DNA of 64,000 nt from Prosapia bicincta (GCA_036971475.1 JBAIZL010000002.1:18663067-18727066), one strand, 5' to 3'; shown: positions 48,841 to 63,134, counted from the first letter of the stretch. Notes: generated from the letters alone by a model not told the origin. A program made the numbers and translations.

Positions 48841-49084
48841 GGGACCTACCAGATACAAATGCAATTATTTGTTTTTAATGAAAAGAAAAAAGGGCTTAAA
48901 TTAGTAAAACCAGCAGGTGCAAGAATGTGCGTTAATTACGGCTGTTTGTGTTGAGATAATGTAGCTCACTAGTGCCAGACACTACACGGTTAGGCTCGAC
49001 ATTTGACAGACGTTTGGAATTTTATGGTAGATGTCAATGTACGACAGAATACCAAAATGTCTGGTAATATTTCATTAACCTCAC

Positions 49085-52000
49085 TATGTGCTCGGTATGC
49101 TACCTAACAGAATTAAAAACTAGAAAGGTTAGTTCCATCGGCAAGGACACTTTAGCATGCCAAGGTGTTCGGTATGCTTCCTAACAGAATTAAAAACTAG
49201 TAAGGTTAGTTCCCTCGGCAAGGACACTTTAGCATTCCAAGGTGTTCGGTATGCTTCCTAACAGAATTAAAAACTAGAAAGGTTAGTTCCATAGGCAAGA
49301 ACACTTTAGCATGCCAAGGTGTTCGGTATGCTTCCTAACAGAATTAAAAACTAGAAAGGTTAGTTCCATCGGCAAGAACAATTTAGGATACCAAAGTGTT
49401 CGGTATGCTTCCTAACAGAATTAAAAAAAATAGAAAGATTAATTCCATCGGTAAGAACACTTTAGCATACCCAGGTATTCGGTATGCTTCCTAACAGAAT
49501 TAAAAACTACTAATGTTAGTTCCCTCGGCAAGAACACTTAAGCATGCCAAGGTGTTCGGTGAGCTTCCGAACAGAATTAATATCTAGAGAGGTTAGTTCG
49601 CTCAGGTAAGAACAATTTAGCATACCCTGGTGTTCGGTACGTTTCCTAGCAGAATTAAAAAGTAGATAGGTATATTGGCAAGGTGTTCGGTATGCTACGT
49701 AACAGAATTAAAAACTAGAAAGGTATATTGGCAAGATGTTTGGTTGTGCCTCTTAACAGAATAAAAAAACTAGAAGGGTTTATTGGCAAGATGTTTGGTT
49801 GCTACTTAACAGAATAAAAAACTAGAAGGGTTTATTGGCAAGGTGTTTGGTATGGTACCTAACGGGATTAAAAACTAGAAAAGTATATCGACAAGGTTTT
49901 CGTTATGTTACGCAACAGAATTAAAACTAGAAAGATATATCACCAAGGTGCTCGGTATGTACCTAACAGAATTAAAACTAGAAAGATTTATCACCAAGGT
50001 ACTCGGCATGCTAGCTAACAGAATTAAAACTAGAAAGATATATCACCAAGGTGCTCGGCATGCTACCTAACAGAATTAAAACTAGAAAGATATATCACCA
50101 AGGTGCTCGGCATGCTACCTAACAGAATTAAAACTAGAAAGATATATCACCAAGGTGCTGGGTATGTACCTAACAGAATTAAAACTAGAAAGATATATCA
50201 CCAAGGTGCTCGGCATGCTACCTAACAGAATTAAAACTAGAAAGATATATCACCAAGGTGCTCCGTATGCTACCTAACATAATTAAAACTAGAAAGATAT
50301 ATCACCAAGGTGTTCGGTATGCTATCTAACAGAATTAAAACTAGAAAGGTTTATTGGCAAGGTGTTCGTTATGATACCTAACAGGATTAAAACTAGAAAG
50401 ATATATCACCAAGGTGCTCGGTATGCTACCTAACATAATTAAAACTAGAAAGATATATCACCAAGGAGTTCGGTATGCTACCTAACAGAATTAAAACTAG
50501 AAAGGTTTATTGGCAAGGTGCTCGGTATGCTACCTAACAGAATTAAAACTAGAAAGATATATATCACCAAGGTGCTCGGTATGCTACCTAACATAATTAA
50601 AACTAGAAAGATATATCACCAAGGTGCTCGGTATGCTACCTAACATAATTAAAACTAGAAAGATATATCACCAAGGAGTTCGGTATGCTACCTAACAGAA
50701 TTAAAACTAGAAAGGTTTATTGGCAAGGTGCTCGGTATGCTACCTAACAGAATTAAAAATGAGTAAGTTATTTTTACAAAGTTTCCATTATGCTACGTAA
50801 CATAATTAAAAACTAGAAAGTTATATTAACAAGGTGTTCATTGTGCTTCCTAACAGAATTAAGAACTAGAAAGGTTTATTGGCAAGGTGCTCGGTATGCT
50901 ATCTAACAGAATTAAAACTAGAAAGATATATCACCAAGGTGCTCGGTATGCTACCTAACAGAATTAAAACTAGAAAGATATATATCACCAAGGTGCTCGG
51001 TATGCTACCTAACATAATTAAAACTAGAAAGATATATCACCAAGGTGCTCGGTATGCTACCTAACATAATTAAAACTAGAAAGATATATCACCAAGGAGT
51101 TCGGTATGCTACCTAACAGAATTAAAACTAGAAAGGTTTATTGGCAAGGTGCTCGGTATGCTACCTAACAGAATTAAAACTAGAAAGATATATATCACCA
51201 AGGTGCTCGGTATGCTACCTAACATAATTAAAACTAGAAAGATATATCACCAAGGTGCTCGGTATGCTACCTAACATAATTAAAACTAGAAAGATATATC
51301 ACCAAGGAGTTCGGTATGCTACCTAACAGAATTAAAACTAGAAAGGTTTATTGGCAAGGTGCTCGGTATGCTACCTAACAGAATTAAAAATGAGTAAGTT
51401 ATTTTTACAAAGTTTCCATTATGCTACGTAACATAATTAAAAACTAGAAAGTTATATTAACAAGGTGTTCATTGTGCTTCCTAACAGAATTAAGAACTAG
51501 AAAGGTTTATTGGCAAGGTGCTCGGTATGCTATCTAACAGAATTAAAACTAGAAAGATATATCACCAAGGTGCTCGGTATGCTACCTAACAGAATTAAAA
51601 CTAGAAAGATATATATCACCAAGGTGCTCGGTATGCTACCTAACATAATTAAAACTAGAAAGATATATCACCAAGGTGCTCGGTATGCTACCTAACATAA
51701 TTAAAACTAGAAAGATATATCACCAAGGAGTTCGGTATGCTACCTAACAGAATTAAAACTAGAAAGGTTTATTGGCAAGGTGCTCGGTATGCTACCTAAC
51801 AGAATTAAAAATGAGTAAGTTATTTTTACAAAGTTTCCATTATGCTACGTAACATAATTAAAAACTAGAAAGTTATATTAACAAGGTGTTCATTGTGCTT
51901 CCTAACAGAATTAAGAACTAGAAAGGTTTATTGGCAAGGTGCTCGGTATGCTATCTAACAGAATTAAAACTAGAAAGATATATCACCAAGGTGCTCGGTA

Positions 52001-55000
52001 TGCTACCTAACAGAATTAAAACTAGAAAGATATATCACCAAGGTGCTCGGCATGCTAACTAACAAAATTAAACATTAGTAAGGCATTTTTACAAAGTTTC
52101 CATTATGCTACGTAACATAATTAAAAACTAGAAAGTTATATTAACAAGGTGTTCATTGTGCTTCCTAACAGAATTAAGAACTAGAAAGGTATATTGACAA
52201 GGTATTTAGTATGTTACCTAATAGATTTAAAAATTAGAAAGGTTTATTGGCAAGGTGTTCGTTATGATACCTAACAGGATTAAAAAATAGAAAGGTATAT
52301 TTTTTACAAGGTTTTCGTTATGCTACGTAAGAGGATTAAAAACTAGAAAGTTATATTAACAAGGTGTTCATTGTGCTTCCTAACAGAATTAAGAACTAGA
52401 AAGGTTTATTGGCAAGGTGCTCGGTATGCTATCTAACAGAATTAAAACTAGAAAGATATATCACCAAGGTGCTCGGTATGCTACCTAACAGAATTAAAAC
52501 TAGAAAGATATATATCACCAAGGTGCTCGGTATGCTACCTAACATAATTAAAACTAGAAAGATATATCACCAAGGTGCTCGGTATGCTACCTAACAGAAT
52601 TAAAACTAGAAAGGTTTATTGGCAAGGTGCTCGGTATGCTACCTAACAGAATTAAAAATGAGTAAGTTATTTTTACAAAGTTTCCATTATGCTACGTAAC
52701 ATAATTAAAAACTAGAAAGTTATATTAACAAGGTGTTCATTGTGCTTCCTAACAGAATTAAGAACTAGAAAGGTTTATTGGCAAGGTGCTCGGTATGCTA
52801 TCTAACAGAATTAAAACTAGAAAGATATATCACCAAGGTGCTCGGTATGCTACCTAACAGAATTAAAACTAGAAAGATATATATCACCAAGGTGCTCGGT
52901 ATGCTACCTAACATAATTAAAACTAGAAAGATATATCACCAAGGTGCTCGGTATGCTACCTAACATAATTAAACTAGAAAGATATATCACCAAGGAGTTC
53001 GGTATGCTACCTAACAGAATTAAAACTAGAAAGGTTTATTGGCAAGGTGCTCGGTATGCCACCTAACAGAATTAAAAATGAGTAAGTTATTTTTACAAAG
53101 TTTCCATTATGCTACGTAACATAATTAAAAACTAGAAAGTTATATTAACAAGGTGTTCATTGTGCTTCCTAACAGAATTAAGAACTAGAAAGGTTTATTG
53201 GCAAGGTGCTCGGTATGCTATCTAACAGAATTAAAACTAGAAAGATATATCACCAAGGTGCTCGGTATGCTACCTAACAGAATTAAAACTAGAAAGATAT
53301 ATCACCAAGGTGCTCGGCATGCTAACTAACAAAATTAAACATTAGTAAGGCATTTTTACAAAGTTTCCATTATGCTACGTAACATAATTAAAAACTAGAA
53401 AGTTATATTAACAAGGTGTTCATTGTGCTTCCTAACAGAATTAAGAACTAGAAAGGTATATTGACAAGGTATTTAGTATGTTACCTAATAGATTTAAAAA
53501 TTAGAAAGGTTTATTGGCAAGGTGTTCGTTATGATACCTAACAGGATTAAAAAATAGAAAGGTATATTTTTTACAAGGTTTTCGTTATGCTACGTAAGAG
53601 GATTAAAAACTAGAAAGTTATATTAACAAGGTGTTCATTGTGCTTCCTAACAGAATTAAGAACTAGAAAGGTTTATTGGCAAGGTGCTCGGTATGCTATC
53701 TAACAGAATTAAAACTAGAAAGATATATCACCAAGGTGCTCGGTATGCTACCTAACAGAATTAAAACTAGAAAGATATATATCACCAAGGTGCTCGGTAT
53801 GCTACCTAACATAATTAAAACTAGAAAGATATATCACCAAGGTGCTCGGTATGCTACCTAACATAATTAAAACTAGAAAGATATATCACCAAGGAGTTCG
53901 GTATGCTACCTAACAGAATTAAAACTAGAAAGGTTTATTGGCAAGGTGCTCGGTATGCTACATAACAGAATTAAAAATGAGTAAGTTATTTTTACAAAGT
54001 TTCCATTATGCTACGTAACATAATTAAAAACTAGAAAGTTATATTAACAAGGTGTTCATTGTGCTTCATAACAGAATTAAGAACTAGAAAGGTTTATTGG
54101 CAAGGTGCTCGGTATGCTATCTAACAGAATTAAAACTAGAAAGATATATCACCAAGGTGCTCGGTATGCTACCTAACAGAATTAAAACTAGAAAGATATA
54201 TCACCAAGGTGCTCGGCATGCTAACTAACAAAATTAAACATTAGTAAGGCATTTTTACAAAGTTTCCATTATGCTACGTAACATAATTAAAAACTAGAAA
54301 GTTATATTAACAAGGTGTTCATTGTGCTTCCTAACAGAATTAAGAACTAGAAAGGTATATTGACAAGGTATTTAGTATGTTACCTAATAGATTTAAAAAT
54401 TAGAAAGGTTTATTGGCAAGGTGTTCGTTATGATACCTAACAGGATTAAAAAATAGAAAGGTATATTTTTTACAAGGTTTTCGTTATGCTACGTAAGAGG
54501 ATTAAAAACTAGAAAGTTATATTAACAAGGTGTTCATTGTGCTTCCTAATAGATTTAAAAACTAGAAAGGTTTATTGGCAAGGTGTTCGTTATGATACCT
54601 AACAGGATTAAAAAATAGAAAAGTATATTTTTTACAAGGTTTTCGTTATGCTACGTAAGAGGATTAAAAACTAGAAAGTTATATTAACAAGGTGTTCATT
54701 GTGCTTCCTAACAGAATTAAGAACTAGAAAGGTTTATTGGCAAGGTGTTCGTTATGATACCTAACAGGATTAAAAAATAGAAAAGTATATTTTTTACAAG
54801 GTTTTCGTTATGCTACGTAACAGAATTAAAAAGTAGTAAGGTATATTGACAAGGTGTTCGGCAAGCTATCCAATAGAATATAAAACTAGATAGATATATC
54901 ACAAAGGTATATTCTACCTAACAGAATTAAAAACTAGAACTGTATATTTACAAGTTGTTCGTTAAGGTACGTAATAGAATTAAAAACTAGAAAAGTTTAT

Positions 55001-56010
55001 GGACAAGGTGTCCAGTTACTACGTAACAGAATTAATATCTAGAACGGTATATTTTCAAGGTGTTCGGTATGCTACCTAACAGAATTAAAACTAGAACTGT
55101 ATATTTACAAGTTGTTCGTTAAGGTACGTAATAGAATTAAAAACTAGAAAAGTTTATGGACAAGGTGTCCAGTTACTACGTAACAGAATTAATATCTAGA
55201 ACGGTATATTTTCAAGGTGTTCGGTATGCTACCTAACAGAATTAAAAACTAGAACTGTATATTTACAAGTTGTTCGTTAAGGTACGTAATAGAATTAAAA
55301 ACTAGAAAAGTTTATGGACAAGGTGTCCAGTTACTACATAACAGAATTAATATCTAGAACGGTATATTTTCAAGGTGTTCGGTATGCTACCTAACAGAAT
55401 TAAAACTAGAACTGTATATTTACAAGTTGTTCGTTAAGGTACGTAATAGAATTAAAAACTAGAAAAGTTTATGGACAAGGTGTCCAGTTACTACGTAACA
55501 GAATTAATATCTAGAACGGTATATTTTCAAGGTGTTCGGTATTCTACCTAACAGAATTAAAAACTAGAACTGTATATTTACAAGTTGTTCGTTAAGGTAC
55601 GTAATAGAATTAAAAACTAGAAAAGTTTATGGACAAGGTGTCCAGTTACTACGTAACAGAATTAATATCTAGAACGGTATATTTTCAAGGTGTTCGGTAT
55701 GCTACCTAACAGAATTAAAAACTAGAACTGTATATTTACAAGTTGTTCGTTAAGGTACGTAATAGAATTAAAAACTAGAAAAGTTTATGGACAAGGTGTC
55801 CGGTTACTACGTAACAGAATTAATATCTATAACGGTATATTTTCAAGGTGTTCGGTAGGCTACCTAACAGAATTAAAAATTAGAAAAATATACAATACTG
55901 CCAAGGTGTTCGGTATACTACTTAACAAAATTAAAAACTAGAAAGTTATATTGTCAAGGTATTCGGTATATACTACCTAATTATATTAAAATCTAGAAGG
56001 GTATTTTGCC
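49085..56010. repeat. 6.9-kb composite minisatellite with several higher-order periods
   Basis: All units share ctaacagaattaaaa(a)ctagaaa followed by variable spacers. Left part (49.09-49.6 kb): 77-bp units (ggtgttcgg at 49164 and 49241). Middle: 52-bp units with gatatatcaccaaggtgctc. These are organised into higher-order blocks: an identical 61-codon frame recurs at 50879, 51510, 52409, 52778 and 53676 (steps 631, 899, 369, 898), giving a ~1268-bp repeat. Right part (54.95-55.85 kb): a trimer of 157-158 bp repeated six times (caagttgttc at 54951, 55108, 55266, 55423, 55581, 55739). Confidence 0.96.
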
Positions 56011-56464
56011 AATGTGTTTTGTGGATTAAATGTAGCATCAGAAGGACTACAATGCCTCTTTTTTAATTTCGTATCGGTTAAAAATTTAATTTACATTAGC
56101 TAGTTTTGTATAAACTTCATGTACTTTTAAAATTCTCTTAGGAAAATTAAAATAGGATAGCTTCAAGACAGTTTTCTCATAAAAAGGAGTTGTAACAAAG
56201 GATGCAGTTTTTAATGAACTATTAGAGACGTATCATGCAATATTTCTTTATTGAATCGTTCTAGGGTAGAATTAAAATTTAGAGTTTGCTTTCTATTTTT
56301 CAACTTGATTTTACAACTACCACCTTATATAATTGAATATAATGAATGTTAATTGAATAATCTCGATTAAACACGTGGAGCGTATTTAAACTAAGCACAC
56401 AATAAACTAACTTAATTCGTATAATTTAGAGGGTTTACATGCATAAATGTTTAAAAACATTTGC
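56011..56464. other. AT-rich DNA
   Basis: Nothing recognised after the minisatellite. Confidence 0.4.
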
Positions 56465-56535
56465 CGTGAGGATGTAAACTAGCACCCAGTTCCTCTCGGA
56501 ATATACAACCGCTCTGAGCTACCGACCCTCCACCA
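56465..56535 (-). repeat. tRNA-derived SINE head or tRNA relic
   Basis: On the minus strand gtcggtagctcagagcggttg matches a tRNA D-arm/A-box, and about 30 bases later tgctagtttacatcc is a degraded B-box (gttcgaatcc type). Stems are not well kept, so it is not a working tRNA. Confidence 0.4.
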
Positions 56536-57563
56536 GCAGGAGTTTCAGGCTGCGTTGCTGCAAGGTCGAAGTGGATTTATAAGTCTGTCAAAATTTAGTT
56601 TCAGTTTATTTTTTATTGATTTTAAGGTTCCAATTCCAATAAATCCTTAATCCTTAGCACTCGTGTCTCGATAAGTCAGACTTTTGGCAAACGCGTATAG
56701 CGCGAATTCTCGTACACAGATTCGACATCTCTAGCAGTGCTGGCAGTAGCAGCTTTAGCGGGTACGCCCAGCCCCAGCTTTCCTTATAGCCAATAAAATC
56801 CTACATAATTGTAAATAACTTGAAAAGACAAATGTTATATATCTAAGATATACGAAATTCTCATAATATTATAGCAAAATTAAAAATGCACCAAGCAACA
56901 ATAAAATAGCTAATAATGTTTAGCTTATTATAACTAATTTCCCTCAAAAGCACCATTTAAATTTTAAACACTTTCTGAACGAAAGGGTGCGCTAGAAACC
57001 CCCCTGGTAGCAACGACTCCCCTGTAGTGGCCTACCGAGAAAATAAATCTTGAAACCGCCCCTGAGTGCTGGATACTGTCGGAATGGTATAAAGTGACAT
57101 CTACGCTGCACTTTTATATTCGGCCATGTGATTGGTTGTCATAGCAACGGGCACTTTCAATGCAACAGTGCAGTGTGTAATATAAGCCTACGTACGCGTT
57201 TGAAGTAAATTCTCGGTACCCATTGGTAGAAGGCCTGTCAGTGCTGCGATTTTATACATTTTGAGAATCCATTATCTGTTGTTTAGACACTGTGTTTACG
57301 ATTGTAAAAATTGTGTGTTTAACCCTACTTACTTTTTATTAAATAATTGTAATTATTATAAATAAAGTAACATAACCTATGCGTTAAAACAGCAGTTCTA
57401 ATAAATAACTTATAAAATCAGCTGTTTTATGAAATCATATACCACTTATTTTTAGCCAAATGGGACGAAATAACTATATTGCATATCTTGTTCCTTTTGC
57501 GAAATATTGTCTATCTTGTAAAACTAAAATAATTCATTATTAAATTTAATTATTGAATTAATT
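56536..57563. other. No assigned gene
   Basis: Contains a GC-richer stretch (56670-56800) and text near 56985-57065 (aaaccccctggtagcaacg, gaaaccgcccctgag) that looks transposon-derived, but no termini were found. Confidence 0.35.
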
Positions 57564-57719
57564 TTTGAAAAATTGTATTAACATCAAGTGCCATCCACTA
57601 CAAGTTTTAAAAAAAAAGTATTTGAACTGGACTGGATGAAAAAAAGTATTTTAATAACGATTGAAAACTTGAACAAGATATTTTCAGGACAGTGTGAACT
57701 AATAGAACGAATTGAAAAA
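57564..57719 (+). repeat. ~155-bp dispersed repeat, copy 4
   Basis: Full-length relative of the repeats at 6.1-7.1 kb: attgtattaacatc, ccatccactacaagttt, ggatgaaaaaaagtattttaa, ttgaacaagata and gtgtgaactaatagaa. It lies 50 kb from the other copies, so the family is dispersed. Confidence 0.75.
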
Positions 57720-58734
57720 GTACTTAAAACAGAGTAAAAAATTGTTTCACTCATGTAAAATGTTACACACATGTAAGAATTTCAATTTCAATAGAGCTTT
57801 AATCGAAAATTTATTCTTACACAATAACACAGGAATTCAGAAATTGATATACGACGAAGGGTATGATTTTTCTCTATCCTGTTGTTTCTAAATTACGTAA
57901 AGGGCAAAAAATAAGTCTGTTTACATGAAGGGGGTTTTAGTTTTGCTAGTAATAATAGAAACTGAATTAAATCGTGTAAGAAGGTTATGAAAAGTTGAAC
58001 GAATGAGCTTAGAATAATTCCCATATCACCACATAGGTCTCTGTGGGCAAGTTCCAGTACGCGGTGGGAATACATACTCATATCTTAGTGTTTTATGTGA
58101 AGCCAAAGAAAGTTTGAGATTGGCGAGGGAAGCGATGCTATAGTTTGGCGGTCGAGTCACGTAAATATACAGCGAGGGTTGAAAGATTTTATAACTTTAA
58201 TACAGAAGCAAAACTTGCCGAGTCTTGGACTTGTAAAAGTAACGCGGTCTGCTTTGAAGTTTTGTCCGTATATTGTATGAAATTTTAAGCCTTTTAGAAA
58301 TATGCCGAAATTTTAGGCAGCCTCTCTGCATCCATGAACTTCAAAAGTCAGCGTAATAGTATAAAATAAAAAGCAAGCAATAAGAGTTGCGAAGTAAATC
58401 TGTGTCAATATCAACATTATATTATTCTGTATCGAGATGAATCTCCAGGAAAACAGGTTTCTTCCGTTTGTTATATAGGTACTGTTAGGTGCAAACATCT
58501 CTTATAGATTCTTTCGTTATTGCTTTTTAAAGTAGGTTATGTTTGGCGATATATATATGTCATAAGATTCTACTCTACCTTAATGAATCTATCTTGTCCA
58601 CATGAGCCATAATCTCTATCCTACCTGTCCTACAGGAAAAACAAACATATCGTTGTAAAACCTGGCAAACTCTTTTTATACAAACTTCTGGAAAGATGTA
58701 CCTCAAACGGGTATAATAACAGACAATTGTAGAG
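57720..58734. other. AT-rich DNA, nothing recognised
   Basis: Short minus frames at 57893-58081 and 58313-58498 show no motif. Confidence 0.4.
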
Positions 58735-61170
58735 ATACCTTAGACTATATTTCCGCACGGTCACAGAGAGACCTTAGACATACAACAGACAGTTGCAGAG
58801 ATACCTTAGATGTACGTCATACAGGCAGTCGCAGAGAGACCTTAGACATACAACAGACAGTTGAAGAGATCCCTTAGATGTACGTCATACAGGCAGTCGC
58901 AGTGGTACCTGCAATATACATTGACTGACAGTCGCAGAGATACCTTACATGTACATCATACAGGCAGTCGCAGAGGTACCTGCAATATACATTGACTGAC
59001 AGTCGCAGAGAGACCTTAGACATACAACAGACAGTTGCAGAGATACCTTAGATGTACGTCATACAGGCAGTCGCAGTGGTACCTGCAATATACATTGACT
59101 GACAGTCGCAGAGATACCTTACATGTACATCATACAGGCAGTCGCAGAGGTACCTGCAATATACATTGACTGACAGTCGCAGAGAGACCTTAGACATACA
59201 ACAGACAGTTGCAGAGATACCTTAGATGTACGTCCAACAGGCAGTCGCAGTGGTACCTGCAATATATATTGACTGACAGTCGCAGAGAGACCTTAGACAT
59301 ACAACAGACAGCTGTAGAGATACCTTAGATGTACGTCCAACAGGCAGTCCCAGTGGTACCTGCAATATATATTGACTGACAGTCGTAGAGAGACCTTAGA
59401 CATACAACAGACAGTTGTAGAGATACCTTAGATGTACGTCCAACAGGCAGTCGCAGTGGTACCTGCAATATATATTGACTGACAGTCGCAGAGAGACCTT
59501 AGACATACAACAGACAGTTGCAGAGATACCTTAGATGTACGTCCAACAGGCAGTCGCAGTGTTACCTGCAATATATATTGACTGACAGTCGCAGAGAGAC
59601 CTTAGACATACAACAGATAGTTGCAGAGATACCTTAGATGTACGTCCAACAGGCAGTCGCAGTGGTACCTGCAATATATATTGACTGACAGTCGCAGAGA
59701 GACCTTAGACATACAACAGACAGTTGCAGAGATACCTTAGATGTACGTCATACAGGCAGTCGCAGTGGTACCTGCAATATACATTGACTGACAGTCGCAG
59801 AGATACCTTACATGTACATCATACAGGCAGTCGCAGTGGTACCTGCAATATATATTGACTGACAGTCGCAGAGAGACCTTAGACATACAACAGACATTTG
59901 CAGAGATACCTTAGATGTACGTCCAACAGGCAGTCGCAGTGGTACCTGCAATATATATTGACTGACAGTCGCAGAGAGACCTTAGACATACAACAGACAG
60001 TTGCAGAGATACCTTAGATGTACGTCTAACAGGCAGTCGCAGAGGTACCTGCAATATACATTGACTGACAGTCGCAGAGAGACCTTAGACATACAACAGA
60101 CAGTTGCAGAGATACCTTAGATGTACGTCCAACAGGCAGTCGCAGTGGTACCTGCAATATACACTGACTGACAGTCGCAGAGAGACCTTAGACATACAAC
60201 AGTCAGTGGCAGAGATACCTGAGTCGTAAATCACATAGGCAGTCGCAGAGATACCTTAGATGTACATCACACAGGCAGTCGCAGTGGTATCTGCAATATA
60301 CACTGACTGACAGTCGCAGAGAGATTTTAGACATACAACAGTCAGTGACAGAGATACCTGAGCCATACATCATATGGACAGTCGCAGAGGTACCTGGGAT
60401 GTACATCATACAGGCAGTCGCAGAGAGACCTTAGACATACAACAGATAGTTGCAGAGATACCTTAGATGTACGTCATACAGGCAGTCGCAGAGAGACCTT
60501 ATACATACAACAGACAGTTGCAGAGATACCTTAGAGGTACGTCATACAGGCAGTCGCAGAGAGACCTTATACATACAACAGACAGTTGCAGAGATACCTT
60601 AGATGTACGTCATGCAGGCAGTCGCAGAGAGACCTTAGACATACAACAGACAGTTGCAGAGCTACCTTAGATGTACGTCATACAGGCAGTCGCAGAGAGA
60701 CCTGAGCCATACATCATACGGGCAGTCGCAGAGGTACCTGGAATGTACATCATACAGGCAGTCGCAGAGAGACCTTAGACATACAACAGACAGTTGCAGA
60801 GATACCTTAGATGTACGTCATACAGGCAGTCGCAGAGGTACCTGGAATTTACATCATACAGGCAGTCGCAGAGAGACCTTAGACATACAACAGACAGTTG
60901 CAGAGATACCTGGGGTGTACGTCATACAGGCAGTCGCAGAGGTACCTGGAATGTACATCATACAGGCAGTCGCAGAGAGACCTTAGACATACAACAGATA
61001 GTTGCAGAGGTACCTGGAATGTACATCATACAGGCAGTCGCAGAGGGACCTTAGACATACAACAGACAGTTGCAGAGATACCTTAGATGTACGTGATAAA
61101 GGCAGACGCAGAGAGACCTTATACATACAACAGACAGTTGCAGAGATACCTTAGATGTACGTCATAAAGG
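58735..61170. repeat. 2.4-kb minisatellite of ~35-bp subunits, ~103-bp trimer
   Basis: Subunits share cagtYgcagagaNaccttaga. Three kinds alternate: ...catacaacaga, ...tgtacgtcMaacagg, and gtggtacctgcaatata(c/t)attgactga. From 59200 to 59760 they form a regular trimer (cgtccaacag at 59231 and 59334, 103 bp). Right of 60400 the order is looser and the third subunit is lost. Plus-strand frames with a QSQRDL motif (60467-61086) derive from the repeat. Confidence 0.95.
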
Positions 61171-61982
61171 CAGTAGCCGTGTTAGCCTTTATTATACCGT
61201 AGATCTAGACAGGCAGATCCAGAATGGAAGACAGGATGATGTAGATTCATGAAAGAGAAATGTGTAAAAACCGACAGACAATAGACTGACTGAAAATGCA
61301 AAAAGGCCTGATTAAAAACAATTTTTTTAAAAGTTCACATAATGTAAGTTTTACTCGAATACGTGTCATTGTTGGTTAAAAACACTTTTATATATTGGTT
61401 TACTAAATAATGTGTGATTGAGCTGTTACGGACGGTTTTGTAATGTGGATTTTATAGAGAACTGTTAACAATTTAGTAAATAAATTTAACGTAATTTTAA
61501 ATACGCAATTTTTTGAGTATTGTTAAATGTATATAGTACCTGTAAAACAACAAAAATTGTTGCTAGAAAAAAGTGACATATATAAAAGCTGGTGTAGGAA
61601 CTTAGCCTCATCCCTTACACAAAGCTTCCCTTAGTTTATGCAAATCTAATGTCGACGTGGTTGCATACCAAGCCAGGGGTTGAGCAGATGGCAGATGTGT
61701 TTTATATCCTCTTATGCAATTCCTTCTTTCCCTTATTAAAGTCAGCCGCAAAAACAAAGAATTTCTGTACAGTCTGTCTGAGTCACGTGATGTATTTACT
61801 GTGAAGTATTGCGAAATTTATTGTTTTTTCCCCCAGCGCTAAAATTTATACGTGAAAAGGCGTTTGGAGTATATTGTTCAAATTATTATTAGGTCTGATT
61901 ATGAAAAATCCTAAAGAATAAATGAGCTCCAGTATATTGGATCTATATACCAAACAACAAGTGAAAAGACTGAGCTAGTTGG

Positions 61983-61987
<5 letters not shown>
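61171..61987. other. AT-rich DNA with a TATA-like site
   Basis: acatatataaaagctgg at 61577-61593, with cctcatccctt about 25 bases on, resembles a TATA-plus-initiator core promoter. The first usable frame (ATG 61649, about 51 codons) has no recognisable features, so no gene is called. Confidence 0.3.

Positions 61988-62014
<27 letters not shown>
61988..62014. repeat. (TA)n tract
   Basis: About 27 bp of TA. Confidence 0.9.
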
Positions 62015-62017
<3 letters not shown>

Positions 62018-63133
62018 AGTATGTAATAATAGATCAAGTTAAACAAGTACTGGTAATTAAAGCTTGTGTAGAGTTGAGGTCTAAGAGCGAAGGAAAGTTG
62101 TGATATTATAATAAAGCGGGAATACTATTCTAGCAAATAAAAATTTGATGCATATCACCGATGTGTGAAAGGTATGTAAAAGAACTATATTCTGTTGATC
62201 CGAATATTATTGTTAAGTTATGACAATGTTTCTTAAACTCGGGTTCGAGTGTAATGAAAGCCTCTCAAGTCTTTCATAACTTTCCACATTACCGAAATGG
62301 TGGAGTATAGTAAAGTTAATGCTCCTTACTTGGTTGGTAAAGATGGAACTATACGTGACTATACGAGAAGAATGGTAACCAGGAGTGTTTGACTGGGGTG
62401 TACGGGGTAATGGAGAATGTTTTGTGAGTAACGGGGAGCTGAGTGCAGAGTATAGACCTGCACAGTGCTAAGACATTGTCTATACGGAGTAGGAACATTA
62501 CCGCGAAATCTGGTGGCCAGGTAAGAAAGCTGTAAACGGTAAATACTCACTTCCATAATCAACGGGTTTAGTTACTTAAAAGATTATAAATAGCTATTTA
62601 TAAAGAAGTAAAAATACACCTCTAACTTTACGTTAGATTTACTGACGTTGGCGCAGACTCTGTTTATCCCTCTGCAGCCAATAAAACAACCAGAGTTGGT
62701 GCAACCTGCAGCATGACCTATTAACTTTGAAATGAAATACCATTTTATTGGCAACCGTTTTCATTACTTCGAAACGTAAAAATAGAAAAACACAAAGCGC
62801 AAATGCTTTTACGCTTTTATTAAAATTAATGTTTTTGTATTGTGTTTTTAAATTTAAAGCAAATACCACTCTAAATAATAACTAGTCTATACCTTGGGAA
62901 ACGGCCGTTAGATCAAATAAAATGTTACAAACCCAGTTTTAAATTAGGAAGTTTTAAGCGGTTTTATTGCCCATAAGTTTTGACATGTATATTTCTATAG
63001 GTGGTTTTAAAATAGGCTATGTTGTTTTTATACCCGTGAGTTGTGAATAAATGGGTGACCTAATCACCGTATCATTGTTTGAACCATTGTAATATATGTA
63101 TTTATTAAAACCTCTTGTCCGTATGTATATAGG

Positions 63134-63134
<1 letters not shown>
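62015..63134. other. Nothing recognised
   Basis: No coding or repeat signal beyond short frames. Confidence 0.4.

Noticed and set aside
50879..53861. Five identical 61-codon plus-strand frames as a gene family
   Set aside because: They are the same higher-order minisatellite block; start and stop lie inside the repeat unit.
49085..56010. CRISPR-like array
   Set aside because: Repeats are directly adjacent with homologous spacers, there are no cas genes, and the context is eukaryotic; it is a minisatellite.
60203..61086. Frames rich in QSQRDL or GSRRETL as a repeat protein
   Set aside because: Overlapping frames in all three phases of a minisatellite, without start context or splice signals.
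61577..61800. TATA-like site followed by a ~51-codon frame
   Set aside because: The core promoter resemblance is moderate and the frame shows no signal peptide or domain.
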